This document shows positions 33,849-46,932 of a DNA stretch of 64,000 nucleotides, piece after piece; within the stretch, counting starts at the first letter, position 1, and each line of letters begins with the position of its first letter. The notes below the pieces were generated by a model that saw only the letters and a list, made by a program, of their open reading frames with translations, made no database searches and was not told the DNA's origin. Location of the stretch: the NCBI GenBank assembly GCA_004194705.1, contig SADC01000055.1, positions 186,001 through 250,000 of the forward strand. Direction: 5' to 3'. Both the position numbers and the translations under genes were made by a program. The DNA is from Ditylenchus dipsaci. Taxonomy: Eukaryota > Nematoda > Chromadorea > Rhabditida > Anguinidae.

Positions 33849-33969
33849 AAAATCAAACCCTCCCCCATTGAGGGATAGGGCCGAAAATTTTTTAAGGGAT
33901 AGAGGGGAGGGGGCCGCGGAGACGTGGGAGGTGGTGTGGCACTATTCAAGCTACAAAATTAGTTTTACA

Positions 33970-34516
33970 AGCTAATTTAAAAAAAAGATTATTGACACAA
34001 AAAAATGACTGAAAGTTCAAAAGCTTAAAAAAATTTGGATTTGAAGGCTGTTTTGAAACATTCAGATTTTTGGCTGAAATGCACTATTACGCACTGGCCG
34101 TAAATGGCCCCAAATCAGGGGTTTTCAACGTTTTAGCACCTGAAACGTGTAGAAAACATATTTTTAAGTAGGGCCGACCATTTTTGGAAAAAAAATCCTA
34201 AGCCACCAAGTTCCACTAAGCACCGAAGGGGGCGCTTAGACATCTAATTACCCTCTCCAAGTGGTTGGCCTTGGTCTCTCAAGTAAAGAAGTCAAATTTT
34301 GGTTGAATTTTTTTTATCAAAAATAGTCGGCCTTGCCTAAAATATGTTTTCTACACGATTCGTTGAAACAAAACGTTGAAAAAACAAGGTTTTATACTAT
34401 TTACGATCTTCTAGTGCATTCTAGCCAAAAATAGAATGTTTCAAAACAGCCTTCAAATTCAAATTTTTTCAAGCTTTTGAACTTTCAGTCATTATTTTTA
34501 ATTTTTTCTGAGCTAA
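33970..34516. mobile_element. foldback, about 545 bp
   Basis: AATGACTGAAAGTTCAAAAG...CTTTTGAACTTTCAGTCATT, inner arms AAAATATGTTTTCTACACG / CGTGTAGAAAACATATTTTT. No coding content. Confidence 0.75.
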
Positions 34517-34720
34517 TGTTTCACATGGGGCTAAAATTGCCCCCTAAACAAGGTGCTGCAAAAAGAAATTAATAAAAACCCATTTTCGAGGTTTAAGCGC
34601 CAATTTGAAAAAGTGCAGTTTTCGAAAATGAGTTCTTGTATATAAATGACTCTGACTCAACTTGATGGATGTATTTGGAACTCCTTCATTACTCATTTGA
34701 ACCACGAGGAAAAAAACTTT

Positions 34721-36321
34721 CAGGGCTGGTATTAACAATTAACTTTTACCTTTACCGTTATCTTTACCTATAGTGTTACCCTTACCTTTTAACCTTACCT
34801 TTACCTGCAGTGGTATTAACTATTGACCCTTACCTTTACCCCTACCTTTACCTCTACCTCTACCTCTACCCCTACCTCTACCTTTACCTTTACCTTTACC
34901 GTTACCGTTACCGTTACCATTACCTTTACCGTCACTTTTACCTACACCTTTATAACCTTTATATCAACTTAAAACGACCCCACACACTTGTTTGTTACGC
35001 GCAAAAATTAAAAAATATGGCAGGGTACAATTTTTGGTGTTACGTATTACGCCGGAGTGTGGGGACAGCTATAGAATTTTAAGGATTTTTATTCTTTGTC
35101 TAGTAGAAGTCCCAAATACCGAAGCATTTTAAAATCTGATCCCAAGCCTAAAAATTAGCAAGCAAAATTTATAAATTTACAAGTCCTTAAAAAGCTTAAA
35201 CAATAAAATGGTACAAAAAAACTTTAAGAAACCTTTACAGATCATTAACCAACTAACCAACCAACCAAAAAAATAACAAATTTCTCAATTTGTTATTATG
35301 CTTGTATGTAAACAAAAATACAAAACAGCATGGCTAATGCAAAATACGCGGTTCAAATGAACTTTAATGAGCAGGCTTTTGTTGAATGAACTTTAATTTA
35401 AAAAAAAGATTTCAATGAACTTACAATATTTAAACAAGTGACAAAACTACGAGATTATGGGTTGACAAGGTTATTAAAATGTCAGTTAATGCCTTGAAAG
35501 CCTTTCAGTCTAGTAAGTAATATAAAGACTTCGATTTTATCAGGCATTCCGAAAAATGTTAAATTTTTGATAATAAGATCTGCCTATCTCGATATAAGTT
35601 TAAATTCTTTTCAAAAAATATGGCATTACATTGAGGGTGATAAATATTGTTAGCGTAAATTGTAAAAGTTTTTAAAAATGACATGTAAAATTGTAATCCT
35701 CACGATATTTCGAAATAGATTGAAGACGTGGTTAAAAGTTTTTTTAACAAAAGAATCAAAATAGTAGAAAAAACAGTTATTTATAGGAGAAAATCAGCTT
35801 TCTGGGACAGTGTTACTTCGAGAGTCGAATATTGTTGGTATATTCGTCTAAAAATCACTTAAAAGCACTAAAAGCAGGGGAAAATGAATTTTAAAGCCAG
35901 TTAGCCTATTAAGAGTGAAGTAGCAAAATTTTAGACAAAAACCGATTTTTTTGTTAAAAGTGACTGCAAAATCGTGTCCTACGCCCCAATTTTACCTTAG
36001 ACAACATCTTTTAGCATTTAGCAAAAACATTTTAGCTAAAGGTAAAATTTTTACCCTGCTCGGGAGCAGGGTAAAAATTTCATGATACCCCCCCCCCTCT
36101 GTGGTTTTACCCTTACCTTTACCATTACCTCTAGCTACAGGTAAATAGTTAATACGGGTAAAGGTAAGGGTAAAGGTAACGGTAAAAGGTAATGGTAGAG
36201 GTAGAGGTAACGGTAAAAGGTAAAGGTAACGGTAAGATAGTTAATACTGGTAAAGGTAATGGTAAGGGTAAAGGTAAAAGGTAAAGGTAAGGGTAAAAGT
36301 TCATTGTTAATACCAGCCCAG
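34721..36321. mobile_element. 1.6 kb element with TTACCTTTACC-array arms
   Basis: Left CAGGGCTGGTATTAACAATT then about 240 bp of TTACCT/TTACCG hexamers. Right about 220 bp of GGTAAAGGTAACGG-type repeats then CATTGTTAATACCAGCCC. The middle 1.1 kb (34980-36090) has no recognisable gene. TSD not found. Confidence 0.75.
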
Positions 36322-36750
36322 ATGTTTTTAACATTACTACACTTGATTCAAAAAATATTAAAAATTTTAATAATAATAATAATTAATAATAAAACATTTT
36401 AATAATAATTAATAAAAAACCAAAAAAATATCATTTTTTGAAAATCAGACTTTTTTCACGTTTGGGCTGTGACCTTTTAAAGCACTAGGGTGTGTGGAGT
36501 TTTGAAGTTGGATCGAAAAGGCTCAAAAATGACCTTAAACAGGTCTCGTATGTGCTTTTTTTAAAAACATTTGGTCTTCTTTTATAGCCACAAATCTTTT
36601 TTATTTTTGAATTTTTCAGTCAAAATCTTGTTTTTTCGCTTCAAAACGGCAATAAGTGTTGGAAAAAATGGCACTCTCTGACGAAAAATGGTCAAAATGT
36701 TCTTTTTTTACTCAAGTGTTCTTTTTTCGAAAGTTTGAGTTACGAGCCCT

Positions 36751-37079
36751 GCCTTAAAAGTTGGTCTAGTTCAAATTTCAAACGTTTCAAACTTCTTTGT
36801 TTTAAAAAACCAGAATTTAGCGTACACGATTTACTGACAAAACAACTCTCGAAATGAAAAATTGACTGCCATATTTTAAATTCCCTTGGAAACAATAAAT
36901 TTTCGAACAAGTTAATACGAGGTGATTTAAATATTTATTGTCTCGAAGGAAATTCAAAATATGGCAGTCAATTTTTCATTTTGAGAAATGTCGGCAAATC
37001 GCGTACTTCTGGTTTCTCATGGAAAAAGAAGTTTTTCTCTTAGAATATTTGAAAATTTAAAATAGACCAACTTTTAAGG
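36751..37079. mobile_element. foldback, 330 bp
   Basis: CCTTAAAAGTTGGTCTA...TAGACCAACTTTTAAGG; inner arms AAAAATTGACTGCCATATTT / AAATATGGCAGTCAATTTTT. The DNA just before it (36530-36745) is repeated loosely at 47550-47715. Confidence 0.8.
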
Positions 37080-37162
37080 TTATTTTGAGCTTTTCCAATA
37101 AAACTACATGCCGTCTAATTTTAAAAAAAAATTTTGGTTTTTACTCCTGTTGGTTGACGTCG

Positions 37163-37262
37163 TTGGTTGATTAAAAATATAGAAAGTGTAAAAATAAATA
37201 TAGGCAATAAAATTGGAAATGCTTAGCTATAAGATTAGTGGAATGCTTTGATAATGACTTTG
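37163..37262. repeat. third copy of the chemoreceptor upstream sequence
   Basis: AGGCAATAAAATTGGAAATG, CTTAGCTATAAGATTAGTGG and AATGCTTTGATAATGACTTT match 1295-1365 and 3510-3580, more diverged and without coding sequence. The DNA from 37263 to 38044 shows no gene. Confidence 0.7.
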
Positions 37263-38044
37263 TTCAAAAGGAAGCACTTAGACTGTAGGCCAGCCACTAA
37301 AGTTCACCGTAGGCCACCCAGTCAAATCAGTTTGAGGGACCAAGTTTTTTTTCTAAAATATTTCTAAGCAGAGATTTTTCGCATACAATGATTTAGCAGT
37401 GAAAATAAACAGTTTTTTAAGACTTTTGCAAAAAACAGTATGATCGAGTGGGTGGATTAGGGTGAACTTGAGCGGGTGGCCTATAGTCTAATTTAGATAC
37501 GATTGTGTGTGTGTATGTTGAAAATGGTGAATGTAATAGCCAAAAGCAGCTTTCCTAAAATAACAATAATTACCATATTTAAACCCACTAAAAAATTCAA
37601 AAAAATATACGAAGGAGGAAAAACCATAGAGGTGGTTTTTCATAGTAATTTATAAAAAATAGATCATAATTTTATGTACTCTCGATATGTGCTTCCACCA
37701 TTATAATAAATGCTTTTCATTTAATATTTCTTTAAATTATTTTGTTCGGAAAAAAGGATTTATTCAGTAGTGTGATGCGCAAAACCTATTTCAAGTCAAT
37801 CAGATAAGTAAAAGCCTTTTTACTACCACAGAGAGAATGTATACTATTTTTAAAAACATAAACTTTTTTAAACTAAATCTAACTTTTTAGTTATGAAACA
37901 TGAGTAAGAAAAGTAGATTCTTGAGTCGAACTAGGTGACTTAAGTTTGTTGTCCACTTTATAGAGTGGGACTCATAACCAAAACAAATTAAAAGCTTCGG
38001 GAAATCACTCGCAGCCACATAAGTACACGTATATAAGACATTTA

Positions 38045-38760
38045 TTACTGGAAACGATAAAAAAGACAAACTATGAGATGACGAATACACTGAGGAGGAT
38101 TCTGGATTCTGGAATACTTCTTACTCTTCATCACCACTGGAAGCATCATCATAGGCCGACTGGAGCATTCGAATTCTACTGGCACTGACTGAAATGAGGA
38201 CTCTGAGCTAGAGCTTTTCCCACTGCCTTGGCTTGACTGGACGACCACCGAGTCGGAAGAGGAAAGCATGTGCAAGTCTGAACGGCTTGCATTTCGGTAA
38301 TCCAGATCATCGAACGACCGCAGATCTGCTAAGGCATGTTTGTGCATATTGATCATCTCTAACGATTGAGCTGGAACAAATTGATAGATGAAACGACGAC
38401 TAGATCTTGGCAACAAAAATGGAACTTTTGAGCTGAGACTGGGAAACAAGGCTGGAGACTGAACTGGAGCCCTTGAGCTGAGACTAGAATCTGAGATTGG
38501 AAAGCTGGAATTGAAGCTGGGAGCTGAGACTTGTGATGGAAATGGACCACTAAAGCTAAGATAGGGAGCAGAGACTTCTGGAAATGACTGGACATCTAAT
38601 GACTCTGCAGACCTGAAACTGATGGAAAAATAGACCTCACGGGAGCGATCCGTGGAAAACGCTGCCTCACGAAAGCGAACCGTGGAATCCGCCAAGACAA
38701 TCTCGCGGGATTGATCCGTGGAAAACACCAACTCGATCTTACGGGAGAAACCCGTGGAAA
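38045..38760 (-). CDS. unrecognised serine-rich open frame (about 230 codons, no Met start)
   Basis: Open from about 38765 to the stop at 38045; the frame has no ATG before a Met about 125 codons in, so it could be an exon joined to upstream sequence. The first 45 residues are four copies of a 12-residue unit (F-S-T-D-x-S-R-E-[IV]), matching a 36-bp DNA repeat with CCGTGGAAA. Residues 45-110 are Ser/Pro-rich (FPSQVSAPSFNSSFPISDSS). Later come QFVPAQSLEMINMHKHA and a Ser-rich segment. No domain, signal peptide or membrane segment is recognised. Could be a gene exon or a by-product of the repeat. Confidence 0.3.
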
Positions 38761-38849
38761 TGCTACCTCACAGGAGCAACCCGCGGACTCATGCTCAAAA
38801 CTGCACCTGTGCCTCAGAGTTGGAAATATTCGGCCGCACCACAGAACTC

Positions 38850-38945
38850 TCCCATACCTATGGGCTTATCTTTGAAAGTGCCCCACAGGTATGGGGCAGA
38901 AAGGCGGCATCCTTTGAAGATGAAAGACTTCGCCCCAGTACTACT
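38850..38945. repeat. AGTAGTAC family, half copy
   Basis: CTCCCATACCTATGGGC, CTTTGAAAGTGCCCCA, AGGTATGGGGCA and GGCGGCATCCTTTG then AGTACTACT; matches the right arm of 31033-31321. Confidence 0.75.
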
Positions 38946-39142
38946 CTTGCCCTAATGGTCTTTTTGCATCGCCGAGAGCGCGAAGATTATTTCCATACCA
39001 AACTAGTAAACAGAATGTCGAAAATGGAGTAAAAAATAAAGTGTGCACGCAAGGTGATGGAAATATTGAATGAATGAAAATTTGTTAAGAAATGTTCCTG
39101 CTGTTTCTTTGTTGCTTTTTGTTATGTTCTAATAAATGTTAT

Positions 39143-39367
39143 TACTGTATTTTCTCTATTTATTACCCCCTCTCTAATAATTACCCCTCTCTATTAATTA
39201 CCCCTATAGGCACCCTGTATCTCAGCTCACAAAAATTATTTTGCAAATCTGTTTCGTGCGTTTTCTTAATCACCACTATATTAGTTAATTCCACTTTTTA
39301 GATTTTGGTTAAGCACCTGGAGGTGAAAAATAATTACCCCGGGGTAATTAATAGAGAAAATACGGTA
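39143..39367. mobile_element. TACCGTATTT-family MITE (ATTAATTAC subtype)
   Basis: TACTGTATTTTCTCTATTTA...TTAATAGAGAAAATACGGTA. The interior GGTAATTA and TGCGTTTTCTTAATCACCAC resemble 17366-17578 and 57533-57769. Confidence 0.85.
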
Positions 39368-40301
39368 TGCAAGTTTGGTGTCAAACCAATGCATAGACCT
39401 TCCCCTTTCCAACGCAACGAAATCCCACCGAATGAATGGAAAATATAAAAGTAATGGCCGAAAGAGAGCGTAGCGAAAATTCGGCCCACCCTGTGGTTGG
39501 CCGTGCTTTGAAACCTGAGCATGTTTCAGGTGCTTAAATTTTGAAAAAAACATGATTTCGGGCCATTTACGACCAGTACGTAATAGTGTATTTCAGCCCA
39601 AAAAATAATAGCATAGTTTTTTCATGTATATTAAACTCTTTGTTATCAATATTGCTGGTTCTCCAATAACAATAAATTCAAGTCGCTAGTGTCTTATCAT
39701 GCACACCTTGAAGATTTGAATTTTTTTCATTTACAATCATCTTGCAAATAATAACATATATTTTTATTTACAGCAGTTAATGTGTTCATCTTTTTTTAAA
39801 GTGAACCTAAGTAAAAAACATATTTGCTATCAGCAATAAAAAAACCATGGAGACCGCTGCGCTGATTCCAAGTAAGTAGCTAGTTGCATAGGATTCATTT
39901 TTGGTTTTGTTTTCAGACCACTCATAAAAAACTTTTAGTGTTGCCCCTTTTGCTGTTATAAAACAAACTATACCTGCGAAATCACCTGCACCAAGCAAAA
40001 CGTGAAAAGTCTGTTCACAATCAGGAATTTTAGAAATATAGGGATATATTTCAAAAAAATCACACGCAAATTTAAATTTTTTTTGAACCCGAGGTGTACC
40101 AAAAGTCAATATTTTTAATGCAACTGGATAATTTTGTTTTATTGCGCAGATACTTTTTTAATACTTTTTTTGCAAATATTTTTTTTCGAATAAAGTAACC
40201 TCTTTAAAATGATAAAAATCAATAAAAATTAAAAACTTGGATTTCGGTTAACTTTTTAAGAAATTGATTTTTATTAAAAGACCATATTTTTTCAACTCTA
40301 G

Positions 40302-40448
40302 CCCGTAGGCTTATATTTTCAACTCCTTAAAATTTGAGCTTATTTTAGAATTTTTAATTGAAAAATCGCCCTAACTGTGAAATTATAGTTTAAAAATATG
40401 GTGGTGAGCTTATATTAGAAGGTGGGCTTGAATTAGAAAAAATACTGT
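40302..40448. repeat. TACCGTATTT-related MITE fragment
   Basis: GGCTTATATTTTCAACTCC...GGTGGGCTTGAATTAGAAAA then TACTGTA; one degenerate end only. Intron 1 of gene C. Confidence 0.5.
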
Positions 40449-41324
40449 ATTTTAGCACTATCTTTCAAAACTATTTCGTAAATTAGGTTTTCTAGTTCTT
40501 GAACTGTGCTGCAACAAAGTGCTAAGATGTTTTCGTAACATTTAATAATCAATTAAGGCTGTGTGATGAAAATTCTTGCCAACATCTCAAAATGACTTAC
40601 CAGGTGTTTAAAGCCAAATGATAAATATTTTAAAATATTTCAAATAAGATTCAAATACTTTTCGAAAGAAGACGAACATAGCCACAAAACAGAGCTTCTC
40701 AGCAATACCTTTACTTAAAATAAATAGCGCAAAAGTCTACGCAAAACCTTTAATTCACCAGTTATTGGTGAAAACTTTACCATTTTTTGTGTTTCGTTGT
40801 TGGTTGGTGTTCGGATAAGGGTTTTACTGCGCATTCGGTTTTGATCGATTTCACAAAGTGTCAGCTTTCGGTTGAAAAAAGATCTCGTTGAAATTGTAGA
40901 AATAACAACGGTATAGGCAAAAAACATGCTGACTGAAAGAAAACAGTTTTTTAATCAGGAGTTTTTTTTTTGTTTAGCACGAAATCATTTCTTTGAAAGT
41001 GTTTTTTTTGGTAACCAAGCTACTACAAAAAGTCGAAAAAACAAGATCAATAAGCCTGATATACCTGCGCCACTCTTTTGTTTGACATATGTGCTTTTAT
41101 ATCACAGCAAGTAAGTTAAATTATTCTCTTTAAGAAGGTGTGACCGCCAGGCAAACGATCATCATTCTCTATGGAAATGGTCAAACGGTTGCGATGTCCT
41201 CGAAGATGAAATTTTTGGGAGACAATTGGTTTGAAGTTAAATTATGAATCACTACTTACAAAATAGTTTTAGGTTTGTTGATAGTAAAAGACGCGTAAGA
41301 TTTTTTGACCCTACTGGGATATAA

Positions 41325-41735
41325 TAACGGACGGTACTTTTTTCTGCCCGCTAATTACTTTTTTTGCCCGCAAATTTTCTTTTGTCTTGTTCTATTCAAT
41401 TTTCTTATCTTTTTCAAAGTGATATCACCATCGTGTAGTCATGCAATTCTAGTTTCTAACAAGGTAATATTTTCTGCAAAATTTCTTGATAATGAAAAAA
41501 CAACCTAAAAGTATAAACTAAGTCAAAAAAATAATTCGGTTTATACTTTTACATTCTTGTTGTTCATTTTTAGAAGACCTTGCATAAAATAAACACCACT
41601 TTAAAAACTAGAATCGCAGAGCTACGCTATGGTATTATCGCTTTTCAAAGAATATCAGAAAATACAAGATGAACAGGCAAAACAAACGAAAAAAAATTGC
41701 GCGGCAAAAAAAGTAATTTGCGGCAAAAAAATTCT
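41325..41735. mobile_element. short relative of the 4987 MULE ends, intron 3 of gene C
   Basis: GGACGGTACTTTTTTCTGCC then CGCTAATTACTTTTTTTGCC at the left, and AAAGTAATTTGCGGC at 41705. Starts about 35 bases after the exon-3 donor. Non-autonomous or truncated. Confidence 0.65.
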
Positions 41736-42279
41736 CCCCAATTCCTCCCCTTTCTATTTCCCCAATCTTCTCTTTTTTTAAATGTTTCTCAACACCCTAC
41801 ATCATCTCAAAATCACCTCAAAGCCCAAAAGGCATTTTTGGAGGTTCTAGTTTATAAAAAATTGAGTATTCGGCGACATGAATTTCGGACTACCTGACTG
41901 TTTTACCGTCTTTTTCAACATAGGACTTGGTAAAACAAAGTACTTATCGGAATCATGCAGGTAAGTGAATGCGCTCAGTTCTGAGTCTCAAGCCATCTGC
42001 GACCTGAAATGGGCTTGAGACTCTCTGAATTATATGTTTATTTTTTCATATCACTAGTAATAAAGAATAGAACAAAATATCACAAAATATAAAACAACAT
42101 TTTTAACTTTTAAGGATTATCATGGACTTTTCTCTGTTACCATTCATCGAGACTTTATCCTAGAAATTTTGCCATGTAGCGTCAATTATGAAATTAGGCT
42201 TATTGGTACTTGTGGTGCTTGCATTTCACGGGTAATTTTTTACGTTTCGCTCAATACTTTAAAAATTTTTGAATGTCGC

Positions 42280-42640
42280 AATTAGAGCTGACGATTTCAC
42301 TTACCCCAATAACCCAGTACCAATATATTCTTCTCACCCAACCCAATACCAATAACAATATTTTTGAAAGTGCTACCCCAATACCAATAGTCACCCGAAA
42401 ATCGGGGCCAATATCCCAATACGCCAATAACAATGTAATGAAAATTTTGGGAGGAAAATTGCGCCGCAGGCAAAAATTTTTGATTACAATATTTGGCCGA
42501 ACCCAATAGCAATATCAATATTTCTGAAAGCGGTAAACCAATATCCCAATTCCAATATTTTTCGAAAATAGGGGACAATATCCCAATATACAATAACAAT
42601 ATAATATATATATATATATTGTTTACTAAATTTTGACTCA
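42280..42640. repeat. CCCAATA / ACCAATA array
   Basis: About 25 imperfect CCAATA units with spacers AACAATATTTTTGAAAG and a short AT dinucleotide run (42602-42620). Intron 4 of gene C. The CAATA frames are not coding. Confidence 0.75.
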
Positions 42641-42886
42641 CGCATAATTTTCAGACCTACCTAGCCTTACAAACAGTTCTTATGCGTGTTTCCGAGGATA
42701 AAACAGTGAAAAAAATTCGAGATAGGCGAATCTAAAAAAGCTTCATGACTCATTTATAAATATTGTGGTCGACGTTGACTTGGTCGTTGTCGTTGGAATA
42801 TTTTTATATATAAAAGCATTTTTGCGTGAATTGGCGCAAATAACGTTTCAGAATCCACCTAAAACCATGTACTTTAAAACTATGTA

Positions 42887-43674
42887 CAGGGTGTCCCAAA
42901 AAAAGATTCCTACACTTCAAGGGCATCGTACGACCATTTTTTATTTCACTCTTTCTTAAACGATATGTCATTTTGTAGCCCTGGAAATTCTCTATCAAAT
43001 GGTCCATGAAGATTCAATTTCTGAAAAAAAATACGGATAAATTAACAACACAAAATTAAAAACCTCGATTTCGAATCCGGGAATTTTCAGTTTTTGTTAA
43101 GGAATTTAATGGTCAAAAAATGAATAAATTTTCAAAAGCTGAAAAACATCGTGTAGCGTGTGTCATGAGCTACAAAACCCACTTTACAGAAAAAATAATT
43201 TGAATCTGAGTGTTGATATATGGTCTTTTGAAAAAAAAACTCAGAATGAAAAAACCTAAGTTTTCAAAATGCCTGTCAACTTTTAATATGACTCAAAATG
43301 TGTTAAGAGCCAAATGGTCACTTTTCGAATAAAATTCGAAAAAGTTTTATGTACCAATCGAAAGAAGAAAGAGAGAGCTACAAAATTATGTGTTCAAAAC
43401 ATTTCTGCGAAAAAAAATTTGATATTAACAACCAGCTTCTAAATAAGTTGAAAATTCTTTATTTCAACAAAAACTGAAAATTCCCGGATTTGAAATCGAG
43501 GTTTTAATTTTGTCCTGTCAATTTATCCAAATTTTTTCTTCAGTAGTAAATGTATTTATACTATTCGATAGAGAATTTCCAGGGCTACAAAATGACATAT
43601 CGTTCAAAAAAAGTGAAATAAAAAAATGGCCGTACGGTCACCTTGAAGTGTAGGGATTTTTTTGGGACACCCTG
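42887..43674. mobile_element. CAGGGTGTCCCAAAA MITE, TA target
   Basis: CAGGGTGTCCCAAAAAAAGA / TTTTTTTGGGACACCCTG ends flanked by TA, long arms (CATTTTGTAGCCCTGGAAAT, TCTCTATC) and a 450-bp centre with no gene; 788 bp. Tc1/mariner-type. Confidence 0.85.
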
Positions 43675-44809
43675 TATTATTTGCTAACAAGCTAGTATAT
43701 TGTTTTTCCTTTATTAGACTTAAAAAATACGTAAAAAATCATATTTGGAAAACTAAATGTAAAGTATCCTGCCGTCAATGTCGTTCCGCAAATGTCTATT
43801 TTTCAACTGCTGTTGAAATTCTTGAGTTCAGAGCGGAAAAGTTAGTGATAAAGCTATCCAAGTAAACCGTGGAATGGAAGACTCTTCAAACACTTTATTG
43901 AATATTCTTACTTTTGAATATCTTGATTTTCATAAATTCTGTGATGTGAGCGCAACATTACCATTGAATTAGACTTGTATGTCAAGAACAAGCTGAGGAT
44001 CTGTAAGTTGAACATAACATAACAATACCGACCGACTGTTTATTTGAAGGTGTGCCAAGAATTATGACTTCTTTTTGGAAAATTCGCCGTTTCCTTCAGA
44101 TTGCCTAATACTGGTACAAGAAAATCGAATTCATGTAGACAAAAAGGTTTTTTTATATTTTCTCTTTTCTGACCACACGATTTTAAATTCTTTACAGTTC
44201 CTGTCTATGCATTCTGCCTACTTTAAAGCAATGTTCGGGTCAGGATTCAAGGAAAAAGACCAAACCGTAGTTAAGATGGAAGATGTAGACTTTAATGAGT
44301 TCATCGAGTTGCTTAGTGTTGTCTACCCTATCGGCCAATTTATTTCTGGTATGTTTCTATTAACATAAGTTCGACAAGAAATAGGTTCTTCTAATGTTGT
44401 AGGCGCCACTTCTAGATTTGGAAAAATTAATAAAGTTGTCTCGTAAGAAACATATGATGTACGTGTGTTTTAAATGACCGTAAAATTTGAACTGGCATGA
44501 CACTTTTACTCTGAAACATTCTAGTTATTAATTTTTATTTTGAATCTGCAAAAAAAAGATTTCAATAAATTTTTTGGAAAAAAGACAATTCCGAAAATCA
44601 CCTTGTGAGACATAACGTAACAAACACTTCACTTGAACCCTCCCTCGGCAGACCCATTTTTGAGGTGAATTTCGGCAAATTGATTTCATATTTGTGTTTC
44701 TCGACCTCGATTTATCCGGTAAACAGTCATCAGATTCTGTGAGAGTGAAAAAAAATCGATTTGCACTGTTCCCGTGAGTAAAATTTTAGAAAAATTTAAT
44801 TTGCCATAA

Positions 44810-45270
44810 CGAGATTTGGCAAAGGACTGACAGGAGGACCAAGGCAGTTTCTTGACTTTTTTTTTAAATTTTTTAGAATGTGCCCGAATCACTCTAAACC
44901 ATCCAAATCCACCAAAAACCACCAAAAACCACCTAAAGTCACAAACAGTCGAAAGCAACTAAAACCACCACTCAAAACTACCACTACCTAAAACATACAG
45001 GACCACTCAAAAAAACATAGAATAACATCATCTTAAAATAAGTACTATGGTGTAGGGTGTTTGAATAAGTTTACAGTGTTTCGGAGAAGTTTAAGAAAGT
45101 TTGGGAGGTTTTAAAGGGTGTTGGGTTATTCTAGGTGTTTTAGGTGTTTTTCGGTGGTTCGAAGTGGTTTTTTGGAGGATTTGGGCGGTAAGGGTGATTC
45201 GGACACATTCTAAAAAAATTCGTAAAAAACGTAAAAAAATTGCCTTGGTCCTGCCTGTTAGTCCCTTGCC
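44810..45270. mobile_element. foldback with CCACCAAAAACC-rich inner arms
   Basis: GAGATTTGGCAAAGGACTGA, CAGGAGGACCAAGGCAG / CTGCCTGTTAGTCCCTTGCC. The inner arms are poly-purine/pyrimidine repeats (ACCACCAAAAACC, GGTGTTTTAGGTGTTT). Confidence 0.75.
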
Positions 45271-46216
45271 AAATCTCTCCTTGCCGTTAGAGATGCGTGC
45301 ACTCACTTACCTTAGATATAATTACGCGAAGTAATCTTGATCGAAAAATGCATATAGAGGCTTTTTTGCCACGGCCCATGTTGAAAAACATGGTAAGACA
45401 GTCTGGACATTTCTGAACTTTTTTGAAACATGCCCTAAAAATCGAAATATAATATAAAACTAATAGGTTCTCTTCCTTTCACATTTCAACTTTCAGGGCA
45501 TTTGTTAAAGAATTCAGAAATTCTGATATTGATGATGCTTATCCAACCTTTAATTTTGTACATTTTTGTATGATACCGCAACACTGAGTTATCGACAAAA
45601 AATGGTTCTATAGAAACATTTGAAAAACACAAAATTTGGATGAATTTTTTCGTGTCGACACTATCTCCTTAACAGCTTTCACACCTCCTTTAAAAGAATT
45701 TTTTATCTTTCTTAGCGTAACTTATTTATTCTAATTGAAGGCCAGTCTCTAAGGCCACCTTCAAGATCAAAGCTTGCCCCCCCCTAGTTTTGGGGGTTAA
45801 TCATGTTTTATAGCATTTTCAAAACAAAGCCATAGAAATTTTGGAGGTTGAAAAATACAACGGCCATGGCTTTCTATCAGAATAAATACAGCATTATTCG
45901 CTTACACAAAGTGAAAAGCAAAAAATTTAAAAATGAACAATTTTTAAACGATATCAAATAAAAAAATTGGAATAATTTCTTACAACGTTATTAATAAATA
46001 GCACCCACAAAACAGCATGTCAAAAACGTCAAATAATGACAGCAGCCCAAATGCACCCAACCACCTCCCCCCATGCAAAGAGTGTTTTTCTCTAAGCTAA
46101 CTTTTTTCATTATCGCCTAAGCCTAAATACTCTTTAGAGCGGGAAGGGGGGGGGTTGGGGTTGGAGGTTTTACACTTGGGCTTTTACGTCAAATAACAAA
46201 CCGTGCTTGGCATCCA

Positions 46217-46932
46217 GTTTTTGGCGCTACTTGCATATACCCCCCCCTCCCCAACCAACTTTTTTTATATGTTCCCAAACACTCTATATCGACCTGAAAT
46301 CCCCTCAGAAGCTCAAAAAAGACATTATTTTTAAGTTCTGGTCTATAAAAAATCGAGTTTTGGACCACCAAAAGTGCCCATTTTTACCATTTTGAAGGGA
46401 TTTAAGGCTGTATTAGGGTGGAAATAGACCAAAAAGGGGCCAATTTAAACAAAAAGGAAGATATTGAACATAGTTTTGTTGACTGGTGCCTACCGCATAA
46501 AGAAACTCTGGTATGCATACATTTTCTATGCATCCAGAGTCTCTTTCGAGTGATTTGTGTCTAAGTTATGTGGGTGTGCGCATCTCAACTCCAAGCAACC
46601 AACACCCTGCGCCTTCAAAGAATGCGCAGGGGGCTTGCTTGGTTGGTTAGAGATGCGCGCACTCACTTACCTTAGACAAAATTCCGAAAAAGACTTTTGA
46701 TCAAAAATGCATTTAGAGACTATTTTTGCCAAGCTCCAGTGACCAAAACATGATAAAATAGGTAAAAAGTCAAAATTTAAAAGTGTCCAAACTCGATTTT
46801 TATTGACCAGAAGTTAAAAATAATGTCTTTTTCGAGCTTCTGAGGCGATTTTAGGTCGATATAGGGTGTTTGAGAACATTTTAAAAAAAGTTGATTTGGG
46901 GGGGGGGGATATATGCAAGTAGCGTCAAAAAA
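46217..46932. mobile_element. 716-bp foldback of the AGATGCGCGCACTCAC family, intron 7 of gene C
   Basis: Outer arms TTTTGGCGCTACTTGCATAT / ATATGCAAGTAGCGTCAAAA, then AAATCGAGTTTTGGA / CCAAACTCGATTTTT. Core palindrome CTGCGCCTTCAAAG...GCGCAGGGGG followed by TAGAGATGCGCGCACTCAC. The most complete member of the family seen here. Confidence 0.8.

Noticed and set aside
34721..34980. Possible CRISPR-like or telomere tract
   Set aside because: No repeat-spacer periodicity, and the hexamer TTACCY is not the nematode telomere unit; the mirrored copy at 36098 shows it is a transposon arm.
34810..36334. Tyr/Leu/Pro-rich frames (YLYLYPYLYL)
   Set aside because: Translation of TTACCT hexamer arrays in the element arms.
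42597..42624. AT dinucleotide run as an origin or regulatory element
   Set aside because: Short microsatellite inside the CCCAATA array; nothing else supports a function.
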